From: JACVRW01 sp963771715
GTDB lineage: Bacteria > Actinomycetota > Thermoleophilia > Solirubrobacterales > Thermoleophilaceae
Direction of reading: 5' to 3'
NCBI GenBank assembly: GCA_963771715.1
Contig: CAVYUQ010000018.1
Location: forward strand, 1 to 64,000
Length of the DNA stretch: 64,000 nucleotides
The notes under the pieces were generated by a model. That model made no database searches and was not told where the DNA came from. It saw only the letters and a program-made list of their open reading frames with translations. Shown piece by piece: positions 39,190 through 48,729 of this stretch (the first letter of the stretch is position 1; each line of letters opens with the position of its first letter). Both the position numbers and the translations under genes were made by a program.

Positions 39190-40155
39190 GTGGCTGATGT
39201 CACGATCTTCTACGTGGCAGACATCCACGGGTCGGACCTGTGCTTCCGCAAATGGCTCAACGCGGCCGGGTTCTACGGCGCCGACATCCTGATCATCGGC
39301 GGTGACCTGACCGGCAAGATCCTTTTGCCCATCTACCCGGCCGCGGGACCCCTCGAGGGCTGGACCGCGACCTGGAAGGACCGCGTCCATCGCCTGGAGA
39401 CGCGCGCCGAGGTGGACGACCTGATTCGGGCGGCGCGCAGCGAGGGCGCGTACGGGTTCGTGACGACGGCGGACGAGGTCGCCGAGATCGCGGGCTCGAT
39501 CGAGCGGGAACGCGAGATCTTCACGCGACTCAAGCTTGCCGCCCTCGAGGAGTGGCTCGCGCTCGCCGATGACCGCCTGGCGAACCGGCCGACCCGCGCG
39601 TTCCTGATGCCCGGCAACGACGACCCGCCGGAGATCGACGGCCTGCTCGCCGATGCCCGCTCGCTCGTGGACGTCCAAGGCACGACGACCGAGCTCGCGC
39701 CCGGCATCTGGATGGCCTCACGCGGCGAATCGACGCCGACTCCGTGGCATACCCCTCGCGAGGTCCCCGATGAGGCCCTGGGCGATCTCGTGCGGGGAGC
39801 CATCCGCGACATGCCCGGGACCGGCACGACGATCTGGAACCTTCACATGCCGCCGTACGATACGGGCATCGACCGGGCACCCAAGCTCGATCCATCGCTC
39901 CGCGTCCGATACGACGGCTCCGGCGAGCCGATCATGGTGCCGGTCGGAAGCCAGACCGTCCGCACCCTGATCGCGGAGCTTCAACCGACCATCGCACTCC
40001 ACGGCCACATCCATGAGGGCCGTGGCCGCTACCGGATCGGTGCGACGGCCGGGTTCAACCCGGGCAGCCAGTACCAGGACGGCGTCCTCCAGGGGCTGCT
40101 CATCCGAGTCTCCGCTCGCAAGGGCCTGCGCGACTTCGCGTTCACCGCCGGATGA
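39190..40155 (+). CDS. Calcineurin-type metallophosphatase
   Basis: A 321-residue intact frame. The metal-binding motifs are in order: YVADIHGSDLCF near residue 8, IIGGDLTGK near 34, MPGNDDPPE near 138, NLHMPPYD near 217 and LHGHIHEGRG near 274. This is a complete five-motif metallophosphoesterase. The middle region from 60 to 130 is a helical insertion. The start is GTG 39190 and the stop overlaps the next ATG as ATGA. Confidence 0.88.
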   Translation: MADVTIFYVADIHGSDLCFRKWLNAAGFYGADILIIGGDLTGKILLPIYPAAGPLEGWTATWKDRVHRLETRAEVDDLIRAARSEGAYGFVTTADEVAEIAGSIEREREIFTRLKLAALEEWLALADDRLANRPTRAFLMPGNDDPPEIDGLLADARSLVDVQGTTTELAPGIWMASRGESTPTPWHTPREVPDEALGDLVRGAIRDMPGTGTTIWNLHMPPYDTGIDRAPKLDPSLRVRYDGSGEPIMVPVGSQTVRTLIAELQPTIALHGHIHEGRGRYRIGATAGFNPGSQYQDGVLQGLLIRVSARKGLRDFAFTAG

Positions 40156-40917
40156 CGGTGCGCGCCGACCCGGTGGCGGAAACGCGCCGGATCATCGAGG
40201 CCGCCGATCTTGCGAGCGTCACCATTCGGGCGGTCGGTGGGGTCGGCGTGGCGCTGATCGCGCCGACGGTCGGACTTCTCCAGCCCAGCCGCACGTATCA
40301 CGACATCGACCTCGTGGCCCTCACAGGCACTGCAAAGATGATCCGACTTCTGACCGACCTCGGCTACACGCCGGCGAAGACGTTCAACACACTCAACGGG
40401 TCGGAGCGCCTGCTCTTCCACGACGCCGACGGCCGCCGGATCGACGTCTTCATCGATACGTTGCGGATGTGCCACGAGCTGCGACTGGGGGCGGCGCGGC
40501 TGACCCTTGAGGCCTGGCCCTTGACGCTGGCACCGGCCGATCTCCTGCTGTCCAAGTTGCAGATCGTCGAGCTCACCGATCGCGACGCCCAGGATGTGCT
40601 GGCGCTGCTCGCGGATCACGAGCTGTCGGAGGGGGACGGCGCTGGGATCGGGTCTCCGTCGCATGCGCGAGGTCTGCGACCGCGACTGGGGTTGGTGGCG
40701 GACCGTCGATGGCAACCTGGCCGGATTGGTCGGACGATGGATCGAGCCGCTCGAGGCGCACGAGTCGGCGCCCCTCGGTGCTCGTTCAAGGGCTACCGAG
40801 CGAGCCCGTGACCTGCGCGAGGCACTCGCCTCGAGCCCGAAGACGTTGGCCTGGAGGATCCGGGCTGCGATCGGGCCACGCGTGCGCTGGTACGACACGC
40901 CCGAGGAGGTGCGCTGA
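40152..40917 (+). CDS. Nucleotidyltransferase-fold protein, one frameshift
   Basis: Starts at ATG 40152, overlapping the phosphatase stop. It shows AVGGVGVALIAPT followed by SRTYHDIDLVAL, an hDhD metal pair, and RRIDVFID, the third acidic position. These are the signs of a minimal nucleotidyltransferase fold, as in AbiEii/MNT-like and aminoglycoside-modifying proteins. An indel near 40660 joins the C-terminal part VCDRDWGWWRTVDGNLAG. The repaired length is about 254 residues. No toxin-antitoxin partner is seen, so a defence role is not supported. Confidence 0.68.
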
Positions 40918-40923
40918 CCGCTG

Positions 40924-42696
40924 TCAGTTCGCGGTCGGGCCGGGCGACACCTGACCGAGCAGGTCCATGATGCGCAGGGCCAGCGTGATGTCGAACACGG
41001 TGGACGGGTCGCCGAGGTCGACCCCGAGCGAGCTCCTCGATCCGGCGGACCCGGTAGACGATGGTGTTGACGTGGACGAAGCAACGGGCAGCCGCCCGGC
41101 GCTGTACTCGATCCTCCTCGAGGAAGACCGCAGCGTGCGCAACAGATCGGCCCCGTGCCCGCGATCGTGCTCGAGCAGCGGGCGCAGCGTCCGGTGCGCG
41201 AACGCATCGAGGTCGTCACGAGAGCTGGCACGCAACAGCAACCCGTACGGGCCGAGTTCGCTCGTGGCGACGACCGTCCCGCCCCGCCCGAGCTTGAGCA
41301 TCAGCTCGATGGACTCTCTCGCCCGGTCGAAGGCCGGTGCGTAATCGTCGGGGCGCTCGCAACGCTCCGCCACGGCGACCGTCACCGGCCCGGCCCCGGT
41401 CATCGCCGCGAGCGACGCCTGGAGGTCCTCGGCAAGGTCATGGATACCCGGCTCACCGGGTCGATCCGCACCCGCCAGCACGACGATCGAGCCGGCATGC
41501 AGGACGGCGATGCTGCGGGGCGCACGCCCGGCGAGACGCTCGCGGACGATGTCGAGATAGCGCCGGTGGCGGTCATGGCCGGCGAGCGGGCCCGGGCCAT
41601 CCCCTCCGGCCGCGTCGGCGACGTCGATCACGAAGACATCACGCGGTTGGCCAAGGTCATATCCGAGGCGCGCGGCTCGAGCGGCGATGCTGTCTTCGCT
41701 CGCGTACGTGCCATTGAGGAGGTCCGCGGCCGCTTCCCCGCGAAGCCGTTCCTCGACCTCGACCGCGGCTCGCACCTTCGCGAACGCGAGGGCGACGCCC
41801 GTCGTCGCCGCGTCGACGAGGGCACGGTCGATCGGCCCGAGGTCCTCGTCGGATGACAGGAGGAGATGCCCCGCGACCTCGCGCCCCACCCGGACCGCGA
41901 CGGTAAAGGGCTCGCGACCGGGGCCCCGTGCCTCGGCGGCCGCCCCTGGCGATCCATCCACGAGTCGGTGCCAGGCATCACCGCCGCCGGGCGACGCGCC
42001 GGCGATGAGCCGGCGCAGGTGGTCCTGGATGACAACGTCGCGGCCGAGGTCCTCCGCCAGCACGGTCGCGATCCCACCCGCGCCGCCGTCGAGGAGGACG
42101 TGCTCCGCGAGCCGCTGCTGCACGGTGAGGAGCCGGGTCAGTTCCCGATTCGTCTCGGACAGGTCCCGCCCCAGGTTCACCTCGTTCTCGTAGCGGCGGG
42201 CGTGATCGATCGCGATCGCCGCGAGGCCGGCGAACGCTGAGAGCAGGTCGGCCGAGTCCGGGGCGAATTGGTGCCGCCGCCCCCGGGCGTGGACGTTGAT
42301 CGCGCCCAGGGCTGCGCCACGGAACAGGAGCGGGGCGCACAGGACGGAGCCGAAGTCGTAACGGTCGAGGGCCCGAGCCCGGTGCTCGTAGGTCCCGTAG
42401 TCGGCGACCTCGATGGCCCGCTGCGTGAGGATCGCCTGCGACGACAGGCCCTCGCCGAACGGCAGTTCGAAACCGAGCATGTCGGGCGGGAAGTTCGACA
42501 CCGCGACCACCCGCAGCGCGTCGACCTCGCGGTCCCAGAGGAGGATGTCGCCGCTGTCAGCGCCGAGCAGTGTCGTGGCGTCCTCGACGATCGACGAGAG
42601 CACCGTATCGAGTTCGAGCGACTCGGCGACGCGGCGCGCCGTGACCACCAGCAGGTCGAGCTGATCGCGCAGGCCGTGCGTCGCGAGGTCGGTCAT
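40924..42696 (-). CDS. PucR/CdaR-type transcription regulator with N-terminal GAF domain, two compensating frameshifts
   Basis: A protein of about 590 residues. Residues 20-170 form a GAF-like sensor with VSNFPPDMLGFELPFGEGLS, then a helical linker, and the middle PucR/GGDEF-like domain is around 300-450. The C-terminus should carry the PucR helix-turn-helix. In the given frame this region is scrambled, but the frame between two indels near 41131 and 41030 reads RCFVHVNTIVYRVRRIEEL, the conserved DNA-binding helix. ATG 42696 is preferred over an upstream start at 43128. It diverges from the operon at 42890 and is its likely activator. Confidence 0.82.
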   Translation of the reverse strand: MTDLATHGLRDQLDLLVVTARRVAESLELDTVLSSIVEDATTLLGADSGDILLWDREVDALRVVAVSNFPPDMLGFELPFGEGLSSQAILTQRAIEVADYGTYEHRARALDRYDFGSVLCAPLLFRGAALGAINVHARGRRHQFAPDSADLLSAFAGLAAIAIDHARRYENEVNLGRDLSETNRELTRLLTVQQRLAEHVLLDGGAGGIATVLAEDLGRDVVIQDHLRRLIAGASPGGGDAWHRLVDGSPGAAAEARGPGREPFTVAVRVGREVAGHLLLSSDEDLGPIDRALVDAATTGVALAFAKVRAAVEVEERLRGEAAADLLNGTYASEDSIAARAARLGYDLGQPRDVFVIDVADAAGGDGPGPLAGHDRHRRYLDIVRERLAGRAPRSIAVLHAGSIVVLAGADRPGEPGIHDLAEDLQASLAAMTGAGPVTVAVAERCERPDDYAPAFDRARESIELMLKLGRGGTVVATSELGPYGLLLRASSRDDLDAFAHRTLRPLLEHDRGHGADLLRTLRSSSRRIEYSAGRLPVASSTSTPSSTGSAGSRSSLGVDLGDPSTVFDITLALRIMDLLGQVSPGPTAN

Positions 42697-42889
42697 CGGT
42701 CGGCGCCTCGAGCATCCATCACGGGTCCCCGGCGGGGTGCTCCCCCGGGGCGGATGATAGCCTCCTTCGCCCGTCTCGGATTGTGGTCCAGCACCAACGA
42801 TACGGGTCGGCTTTCGGTGATTGGCGACATATGGCCCGACGTGGTCGGCTGCTACGGTGCCGAGGCATGCATCGCACCCCGGAGCGAAC
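42697..42889. promoter_or_regulatory. Divergent control region between the PucR gene and the catabolic operon
   Basis: On the minus strand TATCAT at 42759-42754 would start the regulator message near 42747, leaving a leader of about 50 bases with a GC-rich self-complementary stretch (42727-42750). On the plus strand TACGGT at 42853-42858 would start the operon message near 42866. GGAGCG at 42881-42886 lies just before TTG 42890. The 90 bases between the two boxes are the natural place for regulator sites, but no clear palindrome was found. Confidence 0.45.
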
Positions 42890-44109
42890 TTGAGCCTGTC
42901 TCCCGACGTCCTGGTCATCGGCGGCGGCATCGTCGGTGCCGCCAGCGCGTACCACCTCGCGAAGCGCGGCGCGGATGTCCTCCTGCTCGAGGCCGACGGC
43001 CTGGCGTCCGGCGCGACGGGCCGCAACCTCGGGTTCATCTGGGTCCACACCCGCCGTGTCGGGCCGGAGCTGGACCTCGTGATGGCAACGCGAAACGGCC
43101 TCGAGGAGCTGCCCGAGGAGCTGGGCACCGACTTCGGCCTGCGTTGCCGCGGCGGGCTGATCTACTTCACGAGCGAGGCGCAGGGCGCCATCGTGCGCGA
43201 GTTCGTGGAACGCCGGACGGCGGACGGCGTACCGATGCAGCTCCTGGACGGCGCCGAGGCACGCGAGCTGGCCCCGATCCTGCCCGATAGCGTGCTCGGC
43301 GCGTCGTTCTGCCCGCTCGACGCCCAGATCGATCCGCGCCGGTACGTCCGCGCCTTCGCGCTCGCCGCCCAGCGCCATGGGGCGAGGATCCACGAGGGCA
43401 CCGCGGCGCGGGCGATCACCACCGACGGTGCCCGGATCACCCGGGTGGACACCGACCTCGGGCCGATCTCCGCCGGGCCAGGTCGTGCTCGCCGCCGGGG
43501 CGTGGAGCCCGCGCGATCGGCCGGCAACTGGGACTGGACCTGCCGATCCACCCCATGCGCCTCCAGATCGTCCAGACCGAGCCGATGGCCCCCCGCCTCG
43601 AGCATCTCCTCTACGGCCCGGCGGCCGTGAAGCAGTACTCCATCTTCCAGGAACTGGACGGCTTCTCGGCGGCGCCCTTCGAGACCGAGGTCGAGCAACG
43701 ACATGGTCTCGCCCTGCTGGAGTCGGCCTGCCAGACCGCCGACGGTTCGTACCTTCTCGGTATCGCCATGGACTACCCAGGGTTCGACTGGAAGCCGGAC
43801 CTCCCCGGCGTCGCGCTCGTGACCGAGGGCATGCTGGCGGCCCTGCCCGAGCTGCGCGGCGCCAGGTTTGCCAGGGCGTGGGCCGGCGTCCTGCCGTTCA
43901 CGAGCGACGCACTGCCACTGATCGGGCCAGTGCCGGGCCACGACGACCTCATCGTGGCCGCCGGGCACGTGTTCGGGAACGGCGCCGGTCCGACCACCGG
44001 TCGGCTCGTCGCGGACCTGATCTGCGGCAGCGAGCCCGTGCTGGACCCAACGCCGTTCCGCCCCGACCGACCCGGTCTAGAGGCCACCCTGGAGGCGAGT
44101 GTCTGGTGA
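42890..44109 (+). CDS. FAD-dependent amine/amino acid oxidoreductase (DadA/SoxB-like), one frameshift
   Basis: Begins VLVIGGGIVGAASAYHLAKR, an FAD-binding Rossmann loop, then GLASGATGRNLGFIW, typical of DAO-fold oxidases. An indel near 43480 joins it to VVLAAGAWSPR. The end has VLPFTSDALPLIGPVPGHDD and AAGHVFGNGAGPTTG, the C-terminal FAD contact. The repaired length is about 406 residues. TTG 42890 is chosen because of GGAGCG just upstream. It is the first gene of a fully overlapping operon. It probably oxidises a secondary amine or imino acid. Confidence 0.8.
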
Positions 44110-44921
44110 CGATCGAGCAGCCCGTGGAGCGACGGATCGCGTTCATCAACCCGTTCGGCACCGCAGCGTTCGACGAGATCATCCGCGAGACGCTCGTCCC
44201 GTACGCCGCGAGCGGGACCGCGGTGGACGTCATCCACCTCGAGGGCGTGCCCGAGAACATCGATTACTACTACCCAAAGCACCTCATGGAGCTGGCGATC
44301 TTCGAGGAGGTCCGCCGGCTCGAGACGGCCGGGTACGACGCGGTGGTCGTCGGGTGCTGCTATGACCCGGGCGTGCGCGTCGCGCGCGAGCTCGTGGACA
44401 TCCCGGTCGTCGGCCCGCTTGAGGCGGCCATGAACCACGCCTCGTACGTCGGGCACCGGTTCACCGTGATCACGGACCATCGGAAGGCGCTTCCATGGCT
44501 GGAGGACCTGGTCCGGTTGCACGGGGCGGGCAATTGCCGGGGCGTGCGCTGCATCGACTGGTACGTGACCGACATGATCCTCGACACCACCTCGGTGGCC
44601 GACGATGCGGCCGCCGCCTGCATCGAGGCGCTGCGCGAGGACACGTCCGAGGTCGTGATCCTCGGCTGCACGATCATCGGTGGCTGCCTCGAGCGCGAGA
44701 TCATGACCACCGGTCGCCATCGGGAGCTGCCGATCCTCAACCCGAACCTCCTCGCCCTCAAGGCAGCCGAGTCCCTGGCGGACCTCCACAGGATGGGCAA
44801 GTACCAGATCAGCCGGGTCGGCTTCTACCAGCGTCACGAACAGCACGATCCGGCGGAGGCCGCCGAGGTGCGCCGTCGGTGGAGCCTGACCGACGCCGGC
44901 GCGGGCGAGGTCGTGCGGTGA
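44106..44921 (+). CDS. Asp/Glu/hydantoin racemase-superfamily protein
   Basis: A 271-residue intact protein. Two catalytic-type cysteines are present: VVVGCCYDPGVRVARELVDI near residue 83 and VVILGCTIIGG near 183. FTVITDHRKALPWLEDLV lies between them. The first segment is most like hydantoin racemase (HyuE). Maleate isomerases and AroM-like proteins belong to the same superfamily. The GTG start overlaps the previous stop as GTGA and its own stop overlaps the next start. It could racemise or isomerise a pathway intermediate. Confidence 0.78.
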   Translation: MTIEQPVERRIAFINPFGTAAFDEIIRETLVPYAASGTAVDVIHLEGVPENIDYYYPKHLMELAIFEEVRRLETAGYDAVVVGCCYDPGVRVARELVDIPVVGPLEAAMNHASYVGHRFTVITDHRKALPWLEDLVRLHGAGNCRGVRCIDWYVTDMILDTTSVADDAAAACIEALREDTSEVVILGCTIIGGCLEREIMTTGRHRELPILNPNLLALKAAESLADLHRMGKYQISRVGFYQRHEQHDPAEAAEVRRRWSLTDAGAGEVVR

Positions 44922-45904
44922 TCGGCGAGGTCGATACCGTCGCGACGACCGCCGAGCGCGTCGTCCGCGACTACCTTGGTGTCGGCCCGGGCGAACGGTT
45001 CGCGATCGTCGTCGACGACCGGACCGATGCCGAGATCCCCAGGGAGCTGGCGCGGGTCGCCCAGGAGCTCGGCGGCGAGCCGGTCATCGTGACGATCACC
45101 CATCGGTCGCGCAGCGGTGCCGAACCGCCCGCCCCGGCTGCGGCCGCGATGGCCGCCGCCGACGTGGTTCTGTGTGCCGCCAGTACCTCGCTCTACCACA
45201 CGAGCGCCAAGGCCCTCGCCCAGCGTGCGGGCGCCCGAGGGGATTTCAACGCCCCGTATCGAGCGGACGCGTGGCGGAACGGCGCCATGACCGCCGACTT
45301 CCTCGCGATCCGTCGTCGCGCCGAGCGGCTGGCGGAGCTATGGCGGACGACGAGGATCGTGCGGGTCACCTCGCCGGCTGGCACGGACATCACCGCGACG
45401 GTCGAGGGGCGCGAGCCAAAGGCCTGGCTGACCGGCATCTGCCGCAACCCGGGCGAGGTCTCGGCACTGCCCGGCGGGGAGGTCTCGCTGCCACCGATCG
45501 AGGGCACGTCGAACGGCGTCGTCGTCTGGGAGCGGGTCGCCTCCGACCTGGGGGCGCTTGAGGCGCCGGTCACGATCACGGTACGCGACGGACGTGCGGT
45601 CGAGTTCGCGGGCGGCCCCTCCGCCGACAAGCTCCGGCGCCTCGTCGCGGAGATCGCCGACGCCGACAACATCGGCGAGATCGGTATCGGGCTCAACCCC
45701 GCGGCCCGGATCGCGGACGAGATCACCGAGGCCAAGAAGGCGTTCGGGACGGTCCACATCGCGCTCGGTGACTCCGCCAACGAATACGGCGGCCTGGTGG
45801 AATGCGAGGTCCACCTTGACGGCCTCGTCATGGACCCCACCATCGAGTTCGACGGCGTCCCGGTCGTCATCGACGGGCGGCACGTGTACGCGTTCGAGCC
45901 GTGA
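44918..45904 (+). CDS. M29-aminopeptidase/NicX-like metalloprotein
   Basis: A 328-residue intact frame. The C-terminal third has IGEIGIGLNPAARIADEITE, then VHIALGDSANEYGG and CEVHLDGLVMDPT, giving a Glu, a His and a His-x-Asp pair as probable metal ligands. The M29 family includes thermophilic aminopeptidases, and the related NicX opens the ring of 2,5-dihydroxypyridine. The spacing between the two histidines here is short, so neither activity can be assigned. GTGA overlaps tie it to both neighbours. In this operon a ring-opening or amide-cleaving step is a reasonable guess. Confidence 0.65.
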   Translation: MIGEVDTVATTAERVVRDYLGVGPGERFAIVVDDRTDAEIPRELARVAQELGGEPVIVTITHRSRSGAEPPAPAAAAMAAADVVLCAASTSLYHTSAKALAQRAGARGDFNAPYRADAWRNGAMTADFLAIRRRAERLAELWRTTRIVRVTSPAGTDITATVEGREPKAWLTGICRNPGEVSALPGGEVSLPPIEGTSNGVVVWERVASDLGALEAPVTITVRDGRAVEFAGGPSADKLRRLVAEIADADNIGEIGIGLNPAARIADEITEAKKAFGTVHIALGDSANEYGGLVECEVHLDGLVMDPTIEFDGVPVVIDGRHVYAFEP

Positions 45905-47241
45905 CGACGGAGCCCGCCGTCGGTCCGCGCATGGTCACGCCGTACCCGGGGCCCAAGGCCCGCGCCATCATCGACCGCCTCCGGGCGGTCGAAGGCGCCG
46001 GGCCGCGCACGGTCGGACCCGACGACCCGGTCGTGGTCGCCGAGGCCCGAGGGTCGACGATCCTGGACCCTGACGGCAATGAGTTCGTGGACCTGGCTGC
46101 GAGCTTCGCGGCCGCAAACCTGGGCCACTCCCACCCCGACATCGTGGAGGCGATCCGGGACCAGGCCGGGCGGATGGGCCACGTCTCGTCGGCGTTCGCG
46201 AGCGAGCCGCGGGTCGCGTTCGAGGAGGCCCTCCTGGGGATCGCGCCGGCTGGACTCGACCGTGTCCTGCTGGGCATGAGCGGTGCCGACGCGAACGACA
46301 CGGCGCTCCGCCTGGCCCGTTCCGTCACCGGACGTCGGGAGGTGATCGCCTTCTCCGGCGGCTACTTCGGGCGCTCGAGTGGCGTCATCGGGCTGAACGG
46401 CAAGGCGATCCATCGCGGGCGGGTCGCGCGCGAGGCGGAGGCCCACTTCCTGCCCCATCCCTATCCCTATCGCTGGCCGGTCGGTCGACCCGAGGACGCC
46501 GGGGAGCAGGCACTTGGCCTGGTCCGGTACGTCATGGAGGATCCCGCGTCCGGGATCGGGCCCGTCGCCGCGATCGTCATCGAACCGGTCCAGGGCAATG
46601 GCGGTGTCGTGATCCCGCCCGACGGTTTTCTGGCGGGCCTGCGGGAGCTGTGCGACCGCCACGGGACGGTCCTGGTCTTCGACGAGGTCCAGAGCGGCTT
46701 CGGGCGGACGGGCCGGCCGTGGGCGGCCGAGCGCTGGGACATCGTGCCGGACCTGATGACGGTCGGGAAGGGGATCGGCGGCGGCATGGCGCTGTCGGCT
46801 GTCGTTGGGCGCCGCGACCTCATGAGCCACTGGCCGCCGGGCACCCATACCTCGACGTTCCTGGGTAACGCGATCAACCTCGCCGCCGGCCGGGCGGCGA
46901 TCGACGTCTTCCGCCGCGATCGCCTCTGGGAGCGTTCCGAGCGTCTCGGCGTGGCAGTCCGCACATCCCTCGCGGACCTCGCCGGCTTCCCCCACGTCGG
47001 CGAGGTCCGCGGTCTTGGCCTTTTCATCGGCATCGAGCTCGTCACGGACGCGGAGAGCCGGTCGCCCGACCCCGAGCGGGCGGCGCGCATCCGGCGAGCC
47101 GCGTTCGAGCGCGGCGTCCTCGTCGGCATCGCCGGCCACCACGAGAACGTCCTGAAGATCTGCCCGCCATTGATCATCGACGAGCGTCTGCTCGACAGCG
47201 CGGTCGGCATCCTCATCGAATCGATCAAGGGAGCTCCATGA
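45901..47241 (+). CDS. Class III PLP-dependent aminotransferase
   Basis: A 446-residue intact protein with ILDPDGNEFVDLAASFAAAN near the N-terminus and the cofactor glycine/serine region LLGMSGADANDTALRLARS. VFDEVQSGFGRTGRPWA supplies the Asp, and DLMTVGKGIGGGMALSAVV carries the Schiff-base Lys. HTSTFLGNAINLAAG follows. This is the omega-amino acid/4-aminobutyrate aminotransferase group. It would remove a terminal amino group to give a semialdehyde, which fits the aldehyde dehydrogenase that overlaps it by ATGA at 47238. Confidence 0.9.
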   Translation: MTTEPAVGPRMVTPYPGPKARAIIDRLRAVEGAGPRTVGPDDPVVVAEARGSTILDPDGNEFVDLAASFAAANLGHSHPDIVEAIRDQAGRMGHVSSAFASEPRVAFEEALLGIAPAGLDRVLLGMSGADANDTALRLARSVTGRREVIAFSGGYFGRSSGVIGLNGKAIHRGRVAREAEAHFLPHPYPYRWPVGRPEDAGEQALGLVRYVMEDPASGIGPVAAIVIEPVQGNGGVVIPPDGFLAGLRELCDRHGTVLVFDEVQSGFGRTGRPWAAERWDIVPDLMTVGKGIGGGMALSAVVGRRDLMSHWPPGTHTSTFLGNAINLAAGRAAIDVFRRDRLWERSERLGVAVRTSLADLAGFPHVGEVRGLGLFIGIELVTDAESRSPDPERAARIRRAAFERGVLVGIAGHHENVLKICPPLIIDERLLDSAVGILIESIKGAP

Positions 47242-48728
47242 CGTCAACGGCCGCGCCGCCCATCCAGGTCGAGAACTACATCGGGGGGTCGTGGTCCCCG
47301 GCCGCGTCGGGAGCGACGCTCGAGAGCCGCGATCCGGCGACCGGCGATCTGGTCGCTATCGCGCCGCAGTCCGGCATCGAGGACATCGATCGGGCGATCG
47401 CCGCTGCGCGGGCCGCCTTCGACGAGGGGGTCTGGCCGACGACCTCCGGCCGCGAGCGCGCCACGATCCTGCTCGAGCTGGCACGGCTGCTGCGCGAGGA
47501 GATCGAGCCGATCTCACGGCTGGTGGCGACCGAGATGGGTAAGCCGATCCGCTACGTTCGCGAGCGCGAGATAGAACCCGCCATCGATCGGATCCAGTTC
47601 TACGCTGGGGCCGCGCGGCTCGTCCGTGGCGAAACCACATCGGCGGCCGCGCGCCACCTCCTCAACATCGTGCTCAAGGAGCCGGTCGGGGTGTGCGGGT
47701 TGATCACGCCGTGGAACGACCCGGTCGACCTGCCCCTGCGCAAGATCGGCGCGGCGATCGCCACAGGATGCACGTTCGTCCTAAAGCCGGCGAGCGATGC
47801 CCCGGCGTCGTCGATGGCGATCTTCAAGCTGCTCGAACGCATCCCCGACCTGCCGGCGGGAGTCGCCAACGGTGTCGTGGGGGAGGGCCGGGTCATCGGC
47901 GAACGGCTCGCGACAGATCCGCGGGTCGACAAGCTGAGCTTCACCGGGAGCAGCGAAGTCGGACGGCGGCTCATGGAGCTCGGCGCCCGGAATTTCAAGC
48001 GGCTCTCGCTCGAAGGCGGCGGCAAGGCGCCGGTGCTCGTCTTCCCCGACGCGAACCTCGAGAAGGCGATGGACGCGGTCGCGGTCGGGATCTTCCTGTA
48101 CGCCGGCCAGTCATGCACGGCCGGGTCGCGGCTCCTTCTGGAGCGGTCCATCCACGACCGGTTCGTCGAGGGGCTGACCGAGCGCGCGAAGGCCCTCCGC
48201 GTCGGGTCGCCGCTCGACGAGGAGACGCAGCTCGGTCCGATGGTGTCGGGCAAGCAGCTCGAGCGGGTCCTGGGCTACGTGGAGCGCGGGCGAGCGGAGG
48301 GGGCCCGGCTTGTACTCGGGGGCGAACGGCTTGGCGGCGAGTGGGCGGCCGGGCAGTACATGGCGCCGACGATCTTCGACGAGGTGGCTCCGGGCATGAC
48401 GATCGCGCGCGAGGAGATCTTCGGGCCGGTCCTATCGGTCATCGCGTTCGACCGCGAGGAGGAGGCGCTCGCGCTCGCCAACGACAGTGAGTTCGGCCTG
48501 GGCAGCGCCGTGTGGACCAGCGATCTCGACCGGGCAGTGCGGCTCGCCCGTCGGCTCCGGGTGGGCGACGTGTGGGTGAACACGCATTACGTCCGACTGG
48601 CCGAGAGTCCGTTCGGTGGAGTCAAGCAAAGCGGCATCGGGCGCGAGCTCGGGATGGAGGGCCTGGACGCCTATCTCGAGTCGAAGCGGGTGTGCATCGA
48701 CGCCTCCCCGACGTTCCACATCCGCTGA
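47238..48728 (+). CDS. Aldehyde dehydrogenase with unusual Glu-Gly-Gly-Gly motif
   Basis: A 496-residue intact ALDH. It has TPWNDPVDLPLRKIGAAIA with the catalytic Asn, FVLKPASDAP with the cofactor Lys, FTGSSEVGRRLM, the general base in LEGGGKAPVLVF, the nucleophile in YAGQSCTAGSR, and EIFGPVLSVIAF. The usual ELGGK is EGGGK here, and PWNYP or PWNFP is PWNDP, so the pocket is somewhat atypical. It overlaps the aminotransferase and lies one base before the Fe-S gene. It probably oxidises the semialdehyde made upstream. Confidence 0.9.
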   Translation: MTSTAAPPIQVENYIGGSWSPAASGATLESRDPATGDLVAIAPQSGIEDIDRAIAAARAAFDEGVWPTTSGRERATILLELARLLREEIEPISRLVATEMGKPIRYVREREIEPAIDRIQFYAGAARLVRGETTSAAARHLLNIVLKEPVGVCGLITPWNDPVDLPLRKIGAAIATGCTFVLKPASDAPASSMAIFKLLERIPDLPAGVANGVVGEGRVIGERLATDPRVDKLSFTGSSEVGRRLMELGARNFKRLSLEGGGKAPVLVFPDANLEKAMDAVAVGIFLYAGQSCTAGSRLLLERSIHDRFVEGLTERAKALRVGSPLDEETQLGPMVSGKQLERVLGYVERGRAEGARLVLGGERLGGEWAAGQYMAPTIFDEVAPGMTIAREEIFGPVLSVIAFDREEEALALANDSEFGLGSAVWTSDLDRAVRLARRLRVGDVWVNTHYVRLAESPFGGVKQSGIGRELGMEGLDAYLESKRVCIDASPTFHIR

Positions 48729-48729
48729 G

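Noticed and set aside
40152..40917. Nucleotidyltransferase as part of an abortive-infection or toxin-antitoxin pair
   Set aside because: Its neighbours are a metallophosphatase (overlapping) and a convergent regulator. No HEPN or AbiEi-type partner is present.
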